Positions 9,482-19,496 are shown, counted from the stretch's first letter. The stretch is 64,000 bases of DNA from Marinilabiliaceae bacterium JC040 (GCA_022496785.1 SNAP01000003.1:124001-188000), one strand, 5' to 3'. Translations and numbers: made by a program. The notes: generated by a model from the sequence alone, not told the origin.

Positions 9482-10606
9482 TTAAAGTGATTTTATATAT
9501 TGTTTTGGAGTCATTCCTACTCTTTTCTTAAAAGAAGAATAAAAAACACTATTACTTTTAAAACCAGACATTTTACCTACTCCCTCAATACTATTTTTAC
9601 TCGCAATTTCTTTTGATAGTTGCTCTAATGCATAATTTACTCTATAAGCATTTATAAAAGCATTAAAATTATTCTTACCGATTGAATTTATAACTTTTGA
9701 GACATATTTTGGATGTTCTTCAATTAGATTTGACACATTTGCAATTGTAAGATCTGAATCAAGAAACAATTGATTTTTACTTATAATATCTTTAATCTTG
9801 AAGAACAACTTTTCTTCTTCACTATTAGAGAGATCATCACTACTATCTGATAAGTTTACATTACATACATTTTCAATTAAAGAAATCGATGGAATAATAG
9901 ATTTAGATTCTGATAATTCAATTAAATCATTAGATGTTTTAAATAATACAGCATTATAGCTAATTCCAATTAACCAAAAGAAAGAAATAAAAAAGAATAT
10001 TACTTCTTGAAGAACATCTTTTACATTAAAATATGAAAATAAATAAGGAGTAATAATAGTATAAGATAATAACAATAAGGAACAATATAATATCCAATTG
10101 AGCTCTCTTCTATTAATATTACTATATTGATTCTTTATTAATTTATTGTGAATAAAAATTTGTATTACTATAATAACCATAACAGCAAAAGTTATTATTG
10201 CTGCAAAAAAATCTAATAATTCAAAATATATAGGTAATAAATCAAGATTAAAATAAATATTAGTTGTATTTAAAATATTATAAAGGATAAAACACACTAT
10301 CGAAGCATATGTAATAATTCTCTTAATAAGACTGTTATTCTTTATTAAAAGAGAATTTACGTATAAAAAAAAGAATAATGGAATAAGAAAAATAAAACTA
10401 CTTAGAAATAAAAATAGGTATTCAGACAAATTATTTTCTAGAAGTAGAGATAAATCTAAAATTGAAATAGAAATCACACTCACTCCTAATAAACCTAATT
10501 TCTTCGATTTATTAAAACTCAACAACAATAAAAAAAAACCTATTATGAAAGATTGTGACATTTCTATCACAGTAAACAAGAAATTATATGTAATATCATT
10601 TATCAT
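9482..10606 (-). CDS. Membrane-bound AraC-family transcriptional regulator
   Basis: 374 aa. The N-terminal ~220 residues contain about seven hydrophobic helices (for example FIIGFFLLLLSFNKSKKLG and LFLSSFIFLIPLFFFLYV). A cytosolic linker follows, then an AraC/HTH_18 domain in the last ~100 residues: DLTIANVSNLIEEHPKYVSKVINS is the first helix-turn-helix and GFKSNSVFYSSFKKRVGMTPKQY the second. Regulators with 7-TM-like input domains are common in Bacteroidota. The ligand and targets are unknown. It is a single gene. Confidence 0.85.
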   Translation of the reverse strand: MINDITYNFLFTVIEMSQSFIIGFFLLLLSFNKSKKLGLLGVSVISISILDLSLLLENNLSEYLFLFLSSFIFLIPLFFFLYVNSLLIKNNSLIKRIITYASIVCFILYNILNTTNIYFNLDLLPIYFELLDFFAAIITFAVMVIIVIQIFIHNKLIKNQYSNINRRELNWILYCSLLLLSYTIITPYLFSYFNVKDVLQEVIFFFISFFWLIGISYNAVLFKTSNDLIELSESKSIIPSISLIENVCNVNLSDSSDDLSNSEEEKLFFKIKDIISKNQLFLDSDLTIANVSNLIEEHPKYVSKVINSIGKNNFNAFINAYRVNYALEQLSKEIASKNSIEGVGKMSGFKSNSVFYSSFKKRVGMTPKQYIKSL

Positions 10607-10735
10607 ATAGTATCTAAAATATCTATTATTAATTAATCCTTCTTACCAAATTTAGATATTTATAAATAACTAGTCAACCACTTAACTAATAATTAAGAAA
10701 ATAATAATATTTTCTTCATATTAATCATAATTCAA

Positions 10736-11551
10736 TCAAATATCAAGATATTTATATATAAACGCATCATAATGCTTCAGTAAATCTATATCACTCAAGC
10801 AAGCTCTAAAATAATTTATTATATCTTCTAAATCAGAATTAATAAAATAAGCTCTGTAATCTTCTTTTATAACTTCATCATGAACAAAATCTAATTGACT
10901 TGAAAGAGATCTATTAGCCCTTGGACAAATATATATTAGATATGTATCCTGATTTATATGTACCAACTGCTTCATTATTTTATAATGTCTAAAGAAAACC
11001 TCTTGACTTTGATATTTTTGAATAAAAGGGTGAAGCAATTTTGAATAAATAAGATTATACCTCTTGACATGAGTCTTAGAAATTCTTGAATATCCCAATG
11101 AATTCTCATAATACTTAATTTTGAAATATATTTTCTTATTTGATTGAGTTTCCAAATAGAAATCAAATTTTGTAGAAAAATTTAAATCTGAAAAGAAACG
11201 TTCTATACCACTTTTCTCAAATTCAACACTTTCGTATCTCACAACTTCATTTGACAAACCTATTGCTTCTAATAATAGTTCTAATTTATTATTATCAATT
11301 AATGGATACAATAAATTAATTCCTAAAGCTTGAGATGATGTTAAATGACTAAAATCATTATGTAATTTAATTGTGTTAAACTCACTTGAAATAAATTTCT
11401 GTCTATATGTATCAATAATATTATAATACTTATATTCATCTGGAAAAATATGAAAATATTTTTTGCCTCTCCAATTAACAGAAGGGATACAAGGATAATT
11501 ATCATGTTTATATGAACAAAGATGTTCTCTAACTTGTTTTTGAAAACTCAT
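10736..11551 (-). CDS. PGN_0703-family-like putative restriction endonuclease with altered catalytic motif
   Basis: 271 aa. The segment HLTSSQALGINLLYPL (residues 69-84) and the later DFYLETQSNKKIYFKIKYYE resemble the PGN_0703 family of putative PD-(D/E)xK nucleases. In that family I expect Asp ... Glu-x-Lys; here Asp130 is present but the Glu position is Lys144 (KIK in place of EIK), with Lys146 kept. The enzyme may therefore be inactive or use another acidic residue. There is no methyltransferase beside it. Family assignment is from remembered motif spacing and is tentative. Confidence 0.5.
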   Translation of the reverse strand: MSFQKQVREHLCSYKHDNYPCIPSVNWRGKKYFHIFPDEYKYYNIIDTYRQKFISSEFNTIKLHNDFSHLTSSQALGINLLYPLIDNNKLELLLEAIGLSNEVVRYESVEFEKSGIERFFSDLNFSTKFDFYLETQSNKKIYFKIKYYENSLGYSRISKTHVKRYNLIYSKLLHPFIQKYQSQEVFFRHYKIMKQLVHINQDTYLIYICPRANRSLSSQLDFVHDEVIKEDYRAYFINSDLEDIINYFRACLSDIDLLKHYDAFIYKYLDI

Positions 11552-11685
11552 TTAATATTTTATTTATTAGCGTTTTAGATTAATTATATATTAATATATG
11601 CAAAAATAAACAAAATTATATAAATTTAAGTCATGTTTTGTTAATAAATTATCTAAACATTAGATTTAATTAAATATTTAATGGT

Positions 11686-12312
11686 TTATGCCAACATCGT
11701 AAATACTTTAATAGAAAGTAGAATTAATATTATTCCAAGACTAATCATGAACCATGTTTGATATTTACTAAAAAGTTCCAATATCCTTTTTTGAGTAAAG
11801 AAAACAGAAACTAGAGAAAACCAAACAACTGTAATTATAAACATACCTAAAACAATTGTAAATAAAACCCATGATTTTGTATCAGGAGAAATCGCGATGG
11901 TAAATATACCAAGGAAATACAGAGTAGCTTTTGGATTTAACACATTAGTTAGAAAACCTATCTTTATAGCTTTAAGTATAGATATATCTTTTGTTCTTTT
12001 CTCTTTATTAACATCTATATTTGTTCTTTTAGATATAATAGACATTAAACCTAAATAAAAAATATAAGCAGCACCAAAAAATTTTATAATATTAAAAAGT
12101 ATTACTGATTTTGAAATTATTACAGCTAAGCCAGCTACACAATATAAAATATGAACTAAAATTCCTAAACCAAATCCTAAAGAAGTCCAAATACCGGTCT
12201 TCCTAGAATATAATAAAGAATTATTAACAGCAACAACAAAATCAGGTCCAGGACTCATAACTGCTAAAATATGTACAGTTAAAATTGAACCAACAAATAA
12301 AAGAATATCCAT
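11686..12312 (-). CDS. LysE/RhtB-family amino-acid exporter
   Basis: 208 aa with six hydrophobic helices. The N-terminal signature MSPGPDFVVAVNNSLLYSRKTGIWTSLG is split by the conserved GPD and the G-rich turn of LysE-family exporters. NPKATLYFLGIF in the middle matches the conserved fourth-helix NPKA motif. It is expected to export an amino acid or derivative from the cytosol. Single gene; substrate not predictable. Confidence 0.88.
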   Translation of the reverse strand: MDILLFVGSILTVHILAVMSPGPDFVVAVNNSLLYSRKTGIWTSLGFGLGILVHILYCVAGLAVIISKSVILFNIIKFFGAAYIFYLGLMSIISKRTNIDVNKEKRTKDISILKAIKIGFLTNVLNPKATLYFLGIFTIAISPDTKSWVLFTIVLGMFIITVVWFSLVSVFFTQKRILELFSKYQTWFMISLGIILILLSIKVFTMLA

Positions 12313-12406
12313 ATCGTTATTAATTATAAGAATTATATATACAAATATATGAAAATTAATAAATACTAATTGTTAAAATTGAATTAGAAGTTAACAGAAA
12401 ATTACA

Positions 12407-13597
12407 TTAGAAATTCCACTTTAGCTTTAAATTCATACTAATTTGATCGTATCTATTATTTATAAATTCAAGATTAAAATATTGAACAACAACATTTAGT
12501 AATAAATTATTAGATAAAGATATATTGATATTGGGCATTATAAAGTATCCTAAATAATCTGTATAATAGATACTTGAAATTCCAAAACTAATAATAGGAC
12601 TATACAAATACGAAATATTTCCAAAAAAATTATACTCACTAAAAGAAAGTTCTTTAGAAGAAGTTGGAGCTGAATAAAGACTAAAAGCTCCATTATTTAT
12701 AGGTAATAAATAATCTTTATCATTATATAAAAACTCAGCCTGAACAATCCACTTTGAATTAATAGAATAATCTAAAGAAATAGTACTTAATATAGAACCA
12801 TTTGAAAATTTAAAATCATGTTTAGGAATATAGTAAGAACACTCTCCTCTAAATGCAATATCACCAATATTACCTTCCCATCCAGTACCAAAAATATAAT
12901 CTTCACTATTTACATATCCAAGTATAAATTGAAAATCATAATCCCATTTATTAAACTTAGTCAAACCAGCAATTGTCAAATGATTATTTCTATCCATTTT
13001 CATTACTAATTCTGCTTGAGATACAGTACCATAATAATATCTCATTCTTAATGCATCAGAACCTGGACGTTCTGGATAATCAATATCATAATAAGAGAAT
13101 GAATTAAAAATATCATTAGGATTCCAAACAATAGATCTTCCCCAATTAATTCTTTGCCTTCCTAATGAAACTTCCCAATTATCCCCCATGTACTCAAAAT
13201 AAAATCTATCAACCTGAAGATTCATTAAATTTTTATCTCCTACCCACAAGTTATGGTTCAAATTAAAATAACCATTATCTGTTTCAAATAATTTAGAATA
13301 TTGAGGTATTATATTAAAAGATTCACCAGCTACAAACTGATTTCTTAATTGTAAACGAAAAGTAATATTATCACTTAAATAATAAGCAAAATTCAATCTC
13401 TTATGAATAATATTATCAAATAAAGATATTGATTTGCCATTCAATTCATTAAAAAAAGTTTCTTTACTAACATTCGAAATATATCCATTAATATCAAGCT
13501 TCTTTTCTTGAGAATAAATAGAATGATTAAAAATCATAAAAAATAAAACAAAACATAATAGTCTTATATTTACTTTGTATTTAAAGAGCTTATTCAT
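12407..13597 (-). CDS. Outer-membrane beta-barrel protein of the ABC-exporter operon
   Basis: About 396 aa when started at MNKLFKYKVNIR (start codon at 13595-13597), which gives a proper signal peptide ending HSIYSQ. The longer start at 13618 would overlap the ATPase gene by 17 bp. The mature part is rich in alternating aromatic/polar strands and ends LKLKWNF, an outer-membrane barrel C-terminus. GRQRINWGRSIVWNP followed by NDIFNSFSYYDIDYPERPGSDALR recalls DUF1302/alginate-export-like porins. It is the last gene of a five-gene operon with a LolA-like protein, two FtsX-type permeases and an ATPase, so it may be the outer-membrane end of that export route. Confidence 0.7.
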   Translation of the reverse strand: MNKLFKYKVNIRLLCFVLFFMIFNHSIYSQEKKLDINGYISNVSKETFFNELNGKSISLFDNIIHKRLNFAYYLSDNITFRLQLRNQFVAGESFNIIPQYSKLFETDNGYFNLNHNLWVGDKNLMNLQVDRFYFEYMGDNWEVSLGRQRINWGRSIVWNPNDIFNSFSYYDIDYPERPGSDALRMRYYYGTVSQAELVMKMDRNNHLTIAGLTKFNKWDYDFQFILGYVNSEDYIFGTGWEGNIGDIAFRGECSYYIPKHDFKFSNGSILSTISLDYSINSKWIVQAEFLYNDKDYLLPINNGAFSLYSAPTSSKELSFSEYNFFGNISYLYSPIISFGISSIYYTDYLGYFIMPNINISLSNNLLLNVVVQYFNLEFINNRYDQISMNLKLKWNF

Positions 13598-13601
13598 TTT
13601 T

Positions 13602-14288
13602 TCACTTATATACATCACTTATAACCTTACCATCTTCAATAGTAATAATTCTTCTAGCTTTATTTACAACTCTTTTATCATGAGTACTAAATACAAAAGT
13701 CATATTTTCTTCTTTATTCAAATTTTCCATAATATCAAGAAGAGTTTCTGTTGATACTGAATCTAAATTTGCAGTTGGTTCATCTGCAAGAATAAACTTA
13801 GGTTTTGAAGCGAGAGCACGTACAACAGCTACTCTTTGTTGTTGTCCTCCAGATAACTTAGAAGGACGAGCATTTATTCTTTCTTCTAAACCAACTTCTT
13901 TTAATAAACTATCAACTCTTAAATCACATTCTTTCTGACTTTTTCCTTGAAGCTTCATTACAAACTCTGCATTTTCTTTAGCAGTTAATACAGGGAGTAA
14001 ATTATATGATTGAAAAACAAAACCAATATACTTCATTCTAAAATCAGTTAATTCTGATTCTTTCATTCCTGAAATAGACATTCCATCTACATAAACATTA
14101 CCTGAAGAAGGCTCATCGAGCCCACCAATCATATTTAACAAGGTACTTTTACCTGATCCTGAAGGACCAACAATAGCAACAAATTCTCCTTCTTGGATCT
14201 TTAAATCTACTCCATTAACAGCCTTAACTTCTATTTCTGATTCCTTATATATCTTGTGTAAATCTTCTAAAACTATTACATTTTTCAT
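13602..14288 (-). CDS. lolD: LolD/MacB-type ABC transporter ATPase
   Basis: 228 aa. Walker A GPSGSGKS (residues 41-48), Q-loop Gln93 in FVFQSYNLLP, signature LSGGQQQRV (145-153), Walker B FILADEP (165-171) and the switch His in STHDKRVV are all intact. The YNLLPVLTAKENAE segment is typical of the MacB/LolD/FtsE group that powers FtsX-like permeases. It follows two such permease genes by 36 bp and precedes the barrel gene by a few bases. Symbol given by family; the physiological substrate is not known. Confidence 0.88.
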   Translation of the reverse strand: MKNVIVLEDLHKIYKESEIEVKAVNGVDLKIQEGEFVAIVGPSGSGKSTLLNMIGGLDEPSSGNVYVDGMSISGMKESELTDFRMKYIGFVFQSYNLLPVLTAKENAEFVMKLQGKSQKECDLRVDSLLKEVGLEERINARPSKLSGGQQQRVAVVRALASKPKFILADEPTANLDSVSTETLLDIMENLNKEENMTFVFSTHDKRVVNKARRIITIEDGKVISDVYK

Positions 14289-14324
14289 ATTTTATATCTT
14301 TTCTTAAAGTACAAAGAGTTCTAA

Positions 14325-15761
14325 TTAATCTTTCAAAGCATCAATACTTTTAACTTTTAAAGCTTTATGTATTGGAAATATTGAAGCAACAACAGCTATG
14401 AAAATTATTATAATAACTGTAAATAAAACGAATTCTACTGATATTTTAGGATAAACAATAGAAGCATATCCTGCATCTTCAAAACTATCTCCAAAGAAAT
14501 TAATTCCAGTCTTTGATGTCATATTCACTATAAATAAAGATAAAATTAATCCTATAGAAGTCCCTATTAAGGTAAGAAAAACTGTTTCAAGCATAATCAT
14601 CTTAGATATCATTACTTTTTTCATCCCTATAGCTCTAAGCATTCCTAATTCTTTAATTCTTTCCAAAATAGCCATCAGCATTGTATTTATTATTCCAAAA
14701 GCTAAAGCAAAATAAATTATAAACATCAAAATATACATAGATGGTTTACTCATTAATTGCACAGAATAAACATCAGGTGCAGTTCTTTCAATATCCATAA
14801 CTTCAACATTCGAAAACATGCTACTTAAACGTTCTTTCATTGGTTGAATATTATGAATATCATCAGCATTAATTTTATCTTTGGCTAAAACAGTTATTTC
14901 ATGAATACCAGAGAAATTAATTCCTAATTCTTTAATAAGATCATCCTTTTTAATAAAAACATATCTAGTATCGAACAAATTATTTGAAGTTTTATAAATT
15001 CCCACAATTCTACAAGTTAAATAAGTCAAAGATCCATTAAAATTAGTAAATGTAAATGTTATTTTAGATCTACTATAAAGTTGTGATGATGAAAGAATCT
15101 TTGATTTATATTTCTCATAATCTGTTTTTTTCATTAGATTTTCTAATCTTACACTTAACTTTTTCTTAGAAAAACGCTTTCCTTTTAAATTTTCTAAAAC
15201 TTTAATAATATTTATCGGAAAACCATATTCAGTTAAAGAATGACAAATTTTATCAGTGATTCTATAGTACTTAATTTGTAATTTCTCAGCTAATTTATCA
15301 CCAATAACAACGCTTGCTTGCCTTGTCTTTTTATTAAAATATCCACCTGTACCATTAATAATTTTAGTATATAAATTAGATATCTTTTTCTCTTTATCAG
15401 GATCAATGCCATATAAATATACCCCACTTGTTTTTCTAGCTGTAGAAGCCATACTTTCAATTTTAATTCTAGAAACCCAAGCTTTCACATCATTATCATT
15501 ATCAAGATATTGTTCTATTTTATTTAAATTAGGAACAGTATACTTAATCTCCTCATTAAGAAGATATTTAGAATTCATAATCTTCAAATGTCCAACTTCT
15601 GTATTTATCGAATCATGAACTTTCTGATCGAACATCCCTTGCATCCAAGCACAAAAAAAGATTCCAGCTAAAGTTCCAATAGTAACTGCTGAAATTACAA
15701 CTAAACTTCTTGATTTTTTACGCCATATATTTTTCCAAGCAATAGAAATTATCATATTCAA
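14325..15761 (-). CDS. FtsX/MacB-type ABC transporter permease (second of pair)
   Basis: 478 aa. It starts with the usual MacB-like pattern AWKNIWRKKSRSLVVISAVTIGTLAGIFF (helix 1 at about 17-40), followed by a large periplasmic domain (about 45-330) and three C-terminal helices (FIIYFALAFGIINTMLMAIL, ETVFLTLIGTSIGLILSLFIV and VLFTVIIIIFIAVVASIFP). The cytosolic coupling segment ERIKELGMLRAIGMKK before helix 3 contacts the ATPase. This is the LolC/E-like topology of mechanotransmission exporters. It lies 4 bp after the first permease, so the transporter is probably a heterodimer. Confidence 0.88.
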   Translation of the reverse strand: MNMIISIAWKNIWRKKSRSLVVISAVTIGTLAGIFFCAWMQGMFDQKVHDSINTEVGHLKIMNSKYLLNEEIKYTVPNLNKIEQYLDNDNDVKAWVSRIKIESMASTARKTSGVYLYGIDPDKEKKISNLYTKIINGTGGYFNKKTRQASVVIGDKLAEKLQIKYYRITDKICHSLTEYGFPINIIKVLENLKGKRFSKKKLSVRLENLMKKTDYEKYKSKILSSSQLYSRSKITFTFTNFNGSLTYLTCRIVGIYKTSNNLFDTRYVFIKKDDLIKELGINFSGIHEITVLAKDKINADDIHNIQPMKERLSSMFSNVEVMDIERTAPDVYSVQLMSKPSMYILMFIIYFALAFGIINTMLMAILERIKELGMLRAIGMKKVMISKMIMLETVFLTLIGTSIGLILSLFIVNMTSKTGINFFGDSFEDAGYASIVYPKISVEFVLFTVIIIIFIAVVASIFPIHKALKVKSIDALKD

Positions 15762-15765
15762 AATT

Positions 15766-17178
15766 TTAAGGTCTAATAGATTTAATTATTTTCATCTTTC
15801 CTATTCTACGCAATGGGATATAGCAAGCTAGGATAACCATAAATAAAATTGCAAAAATTTGATTAAAGAAATAGGAATCTATACCTTCTGCTGGAAACAT
15901 TGGAGCAAAACCTAATTTTTCATAAGCTCTAGCTGTAGCACCCGTGAATTCGATAGGATTAATATTAAAATATAAAATAATTGGTATAGATATACTCAAC
16001 CCTACAAAAACACCTACCGTTCCTATCATTATCGTTTCAATTAATATTGTTTTTTTCATATTAATCTTTTTCATTCCTAATGCATTAAGAACAGCAAACT
16101 CTTGCTTTCGTTCACTCAACATCATCATCACTGTTCCTATAATGCCAAAGAAAATAATTAAATATAGAATAAAGATAATTGCTATACCTGACTGATTATC
16201 ACTCTCAATCATTTTATACATTGAAGGGTTTAATTCTTGCCAATTTTTTACTACATAAGAAGAATCCAAATATGAATTTCTTATATACTCTTGAACAATA
16301 TCCATCTCTTTCTTATCATATAGATTAATTGCAATATAATTTATACGTCCTTTCATATCAAGAAAATCTTGCATCTTATTTAAAGACATATAAATCAATT
16401 TATTATTCAAATCAGGATTAGTTGATTTAACAAACCCCCTTACAGGAAACAAACCTGCAGCAGATGCTCCATGATATCCTGAACCTACAAGAGTTAAAGT
16501 ATCTCCAATATTAATTTTAAGAAATCGTGCCAATTTTTCTCCAATAAGAATACCTTCATCATTTCTCCTTAAAAAACTTCCATTAATTTTAGCATACTTA
16601 TCAAACACTTTAGAAACAGAATTAAATTCCTTATCAGAATAGTTTAAATCATCAGATATATGTGACAATTTATTATATACTTTTCCCTCTAATCCATTTA
16701 ATATTTTAAATTTCTCATTATTTAAATTTAATTCTTTACTAATCTTATTTATTGAAGATCTTGATAATACATAATTCACTAACAAATTAGTTGGATTAGA
16801 CATAAATCTCTCATAAATTGGATCAATTCCCATAATAAAAACAGGCTTACTTTTATCCATAGAAGCTGCTAAGGCTCCTGATTCTATTCGTGGACTGGCA
16901 GCTTTAATACCATCCGATTTAGATAATTGATTTAATAATTCTTTATAATTATTAAAAGAATAATCTATAGAAGGATCTTCATAAAATTCTTTTTTTTGAA
17001 TTTGTATATATCCAGAAACTTTACCTATAGATTCATCAATCATAGTACTATATGCGCCCAATTGAAACGATCTAATTAATAAAGCAAAAAATATACCTGC
17101 ACTAATAGAAGATGCTGTTAAAATAGCTCTCCTTTTATTCCTCCAAATATTACGACTTGCAAGTTTAAATAAATTCAT
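15766..17178 (-). CDS. FtsX/MacB-type ABC transporter permease (first of pair)
   Basis: 470 aa, same topology as the next gene: helix 1 in NIWRNKRRAILTASSISAGIFFALLIRS, a periplasmic domain of about 280 residues, then three helices with the coupling segment SERKQEFAVLNALGMKK. It diverges strongly from its partner in the periplasmic domain, consistent with a heterodimer. It is preceded at 20 bp by a LolA-like periplasmic protein gene. The gene set suggests lipoprotein or lipid export across the envelope. Confidence 0.88.
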   Translation of the reverse strand: MNLFKLASRNIWRNKRRAILTASSISAGIFFALLIRSFQLGAYSTMIDESIGKVSGYIQIQKKEFYEDPSIDYSFNNYKELLNQLSKSDGIKAASPRIESGALAASMDKSKPVFIMGIDPIYERFMSNPTNLLVNYVLSRSSINKISKELNLNNEKFKILNGLEGKVYNKLSHISDDLNYSDKEFNSVSKVFDKYAKINGSFLRRNDEGILIGEKLARFLKINIGDTLTLVGSGYHGASAAGLFPVRGFVKSTNPDLNNKLIYMSLNKMQDFLDMKGRINYIAINLYDKKEMDIVQEYIRNSYLDSSYVVKNWQELNPSMYKMIESDNQSGIAIIFILYLIIFFGIIGTVMMMLSERKQEFAVLNALGMKKINMKKTILIETIMIGTVGVFVGLSISIPIILYFNINPIEFTGATARAYEKLGFAPMFPAEGIDSYFFNQIFAILFMVILACYIPLRRIGKMKIIKSIRP

Positions 17179-17198
17179 AAATTATAAAATCAATATCA

Positions 17199-17945
17199 TT
17201 ACCTTAATCTTTTCATATTCTGTTGAGAGAAAAAACGCTTTTTTATAGGGAAATTAAAACTATTAGATATAGTCTCTATAATTGTTTTATTTTCTGGATC
17301 TTCATTAGGAATAATTATAATCTTTGATGGTAAATATCTATCACCATACTTCTTAATATTTTTCCCATATTCCGTACGAACTAAGTATCCATCTTCATCG
17401 TAATACTCCCCTTTTAAAACAATATACAAATCTTTATCTATCCAATAGTGAACTTTACCCCATACCACATCAGAATCATCATGAGGTATCATCTCTATAA
17501 GATAGCAATCTCTTGAATCTACTACTTCTTCTTTTAATATTTTCTGATCATAATCGTCAACTATAGAAGATTGCTTAACAACATCATCATTAGAATAATC
17601 CGATCCCATAAAACCTTGAGACATCATTGATGGAGGTAATTTTATCATTCTATTTATCGAAGGAGTATATTGCCACATTTGATTTTCATATTTCATTACC
17701 ACTAGCCCTTTATCTTTTGCAGGAGAAGTAACATACACCATAAAATATTTCTTACCTAACGACCAGCCTTTCATCGCAATTGTTCTTGTATAACTAGGCC
17801 GAACTATCGACATCTTAATAACAGATTTATTCGATTTCCCTTGTATATTATCATTTACCCTACTTAAAATGCTTTTTGCATCTTGTCCATAAGAAAAAGA
17901 TATAAATGTCAAAGTCAGAATAAAGAGAATTAGTTTCTTACTCAT
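17199..17945 (-). CDS. Outer-membrane lipoprotein-sorting (LolA-like) protein
   Basis: 248 aa with a signal peptide ending FISFSYGQ. The mature protein starts DAKSILSRVNDNIQGKSNKS and continues with MSIVRP, GWSLGKKYFMVYVTSPAKDKG and NRMIKLPPSMMSQGFMGSDYSNDDV, the pattern of the LolA-like family annotated as outer membrane lipoprotein-sorting proteins. Such proteins fold as an open beta-barrel that carries lipidated cargo. It is the first gene of the operon with two FtsX permeases, an ATPase and an outer-membrane barrel. Confidence 0.85.
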   Translation of the reverse strand: MSKKLILFILTLTFISFSYGQDAKSILSRVNDNIQGKSNKSVIKMSIVRPSYTRTIAMKGWSLGKKYFMVYVTSPAKDKGLVVMKYENQMWQYTPSINRMIKLPPSMMSQGFMGSDYSNDDVVKQSSIVDDYDQKILKEEVVDSRDCYLIEMIPHDDSDVVWGKVHYWIDKDLYIVLKGEYYDEDGYLVRTEYGKNIKKYGDRYLPSKIIIIPNEDPENKTIIETISNSFNFPIKKRFFSQQNMKRLR

Positions 17946-18094
17946 AATCTTATAATATTATTTAAATACTAAGATAATAAATTTAACACTGGCAAGATTA
18001 ATTTAACTGAGATTATTTATATTTTCATAAGAAATTAAATTTATAATTCTCATCTCAGCTATGTTCAGATAATGTAATAATTCCTATAATTAAA

Positions 18095-18129
18095 AAGGTT
18101 CAAAATCATAAAATATGATTTTGAACCTT
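18095..18129 (-). terminator. Intrinsic terminator for the metallopeptidase lipoprotein gene
   Basis: A perfect 16-bp stem (AAGGTTCAAAATCATA and its complement) with TTTTTAATTA following on the minus strand, about 45 bases after the stop codon at 18176. Confidence 0.75.
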
Positions 18130-18175
18130 AATAAATAAATACACCTATTTAATAGGCAATTCTATAAAAATAAGA

Positions 18176-19153
18176 TTAAGAAAATATCTTTTTATCTTTT
18201 AAAAGAATTAATATCTTATTTAAAATCTCTTGGTTAGGTAATTTCTTATTTCCCCAAATAGAATAAACAAAATTCTCAGCTAATATTTCCTCTGGATTTA
18301 TAATATATCTAGTATTCTTACCAACTTGTTCAAAGAAATTAGATACTTCATTTAATGAATAATATACAGGTTTACCATCCTTGAATTCAACTTTAGAAAT
18401 ATCTTTATCATCAAGTTTAAATAAACCTATATGAATATAATTCATAAAAGTTCCACCATCAAAATTTCTATCTGAATAGATAAACATTGTACATTTTATA
18501 TCTTTATCATCTTTCTTTAAAGTTATATAACTATCAACATAAGGAGCATCAGGATTTGTAATTGTATAATCTTTCAAAGAAGCTGGTATTTCAATCTCCT
18601 TCATCAATTTAAAACCGATAATAGAATAAATCTTTTCTCTGAATTTAGGATTATTTCTTGTTAAAACATGAAACAATTCGTGAGTAATTAAATGTCTTAA
18701 ACTTTCATTCTTACCAGATAAAGCTTTGTCATATAAAACTATTGATTTATCACGAGTATATCCTTGAGCTTTTGCTTCAAGTTCCATACTAGCTTTAATG
18801 ATAGGAATTTTAGGAAAATTGATTTTAATATCAAGTTTCTCTAACTGATTTGAGATTTCTAAAACAATTTTCTTTACATTTTTAATCTCTTCTGAAGTCC
18901 AATCTTCTGGTTCTTTAGCAGCTTCTCTTAAATAATCTGCAGTAGTAGAATTTCTTTTTCCAACTCTTGAATCCACATCAAATTGACTGAAATGATTAGT
19001 AAATGCATCCTCTTTTTCTAATAACTTAATACCTTCACTCTTAGATGCAAAGACAATATTTTCATAAAACGAATTTGAATTCTTCTTTGAATCATTAGAT
19101 TTACAACCAATTAATAAGACTCCAAAGAATAGAATCATTAATAACTTTCTCAT
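18176..19153 (-). CDS. Lipoprotein with HExxH zinc-peptidase motif
   Basis: 325 aa. The lipobox LIGC (Cys17) follows a clean signal peptide, then a Ser/Asn/Lys-rich linker. The centre carries HLITHELFHVLTRNNPKFRE, in which HELFH is an HExxH zinc-binding motif. A downstream Glu could be the third ligand (EEILAENFVYSIWG has the ExxxxNF/Y layout seen after the motif in several gluzincin-like proteins). It is probably a surface or periplasmic metallopeptidase, but I did not recognise the exact family and peptidase activity is inferred from the motif. Single gene. Confidence 0.65.
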   Translation of the reverse strand: MRKLLMILFFGVLLIGCKSNDSKKNSNSFYENIVFASKSEGIKLLEKEDAFTNHFSQFDVDSRVGKRNSTTADYLREAAKEPEDWTSEEIKNVKKIVLEISNQLEKLDIKINFPKIPIIKASMELEAKAQGYTRDKSIVLYDKALSGKNESLRHLITHELFHVLTRNNPKFREKIYSIIGFKLMKEIEIPASLKDYTITNPDAPYVDSYITLKKDDKDIKCTMFIYSDRNFDGGTFMNYIHIGLFKLDDKDISKVEFKDGKPVYYSLNEVSNFFEQVGKNTRYIINPEEILAENFVYSIWGNKKLPNQEILNKILILLKDKKIFS

Positions 19154-19221
19154 ATAATTTTACTTTAAATTTAATACTATGCACAAAAGTATTAAAATAT
19201 TACTCTTGATGAATTATTAAT

Positions 19222-19366
19222 AAAAAAAAGACACCCTACTTTAACAAACTTAAAATAGAGCGTCTTAATAATTAGAAATAAATTCTAAATAAATAACATA
19301 ATAACTAAATAAAAATTCAAATACATTAAACATTAGTATCTGAAAACCGATCCTTTAATGAATCGC
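19222..19366 (-). ncRNA. Candidate small RNA A of a three-member family
   Basis: On the minus strand a TATATTTG -7 element (complement of 19372-19379) is followed at the expected distance by a sequence homologous to two other intergenic loci at 23816-23922 and 26378-26487. The core has a first hairpin (CGATTC/GGATCG), the run GGTTTTCAGATACTAATG forming a second hairpin with GTATTTG, and then an intrinsic terminator. The terminator is a 17-bp stem with three G-U pairs (19228-19244 with 19250-19266) and a run of Ts. Unlike B and C it has about 50 extra AT-rich bases before the terminator, and its terminator loop differs. Transcript ends are estimated. Confidence 0.55.
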
Positions 19367-19464
19367 TAATACAAATATAGAATATAAATGTAGGAGCATA
19401 CCTAAAGATTATCTATTTAACTGATATTTATAAAAATCCTTACAATTGTTAATTTTATAAATAA

Positions 19465-19496
19465 AAAGCGATAATCAAATTAATGATTATCGCTTT
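19465..19496 (-). terminator. Intrinsic terminator of the DUF4382 lipoprotein gene
   Basis: A 13-bp stem AAAGCGATAATCA / TGATTATCGCTTT followed by TTTTTATTT on the minus strand, about 30 bases after the stop codon. Confidence 0.75.

Noticed and set aside
13598-13618. Upstream start codon of the barrel protein gene
   Set aside because: It overlaps the ATPase gene and spoils the signal peptide; Met8 is a better start.
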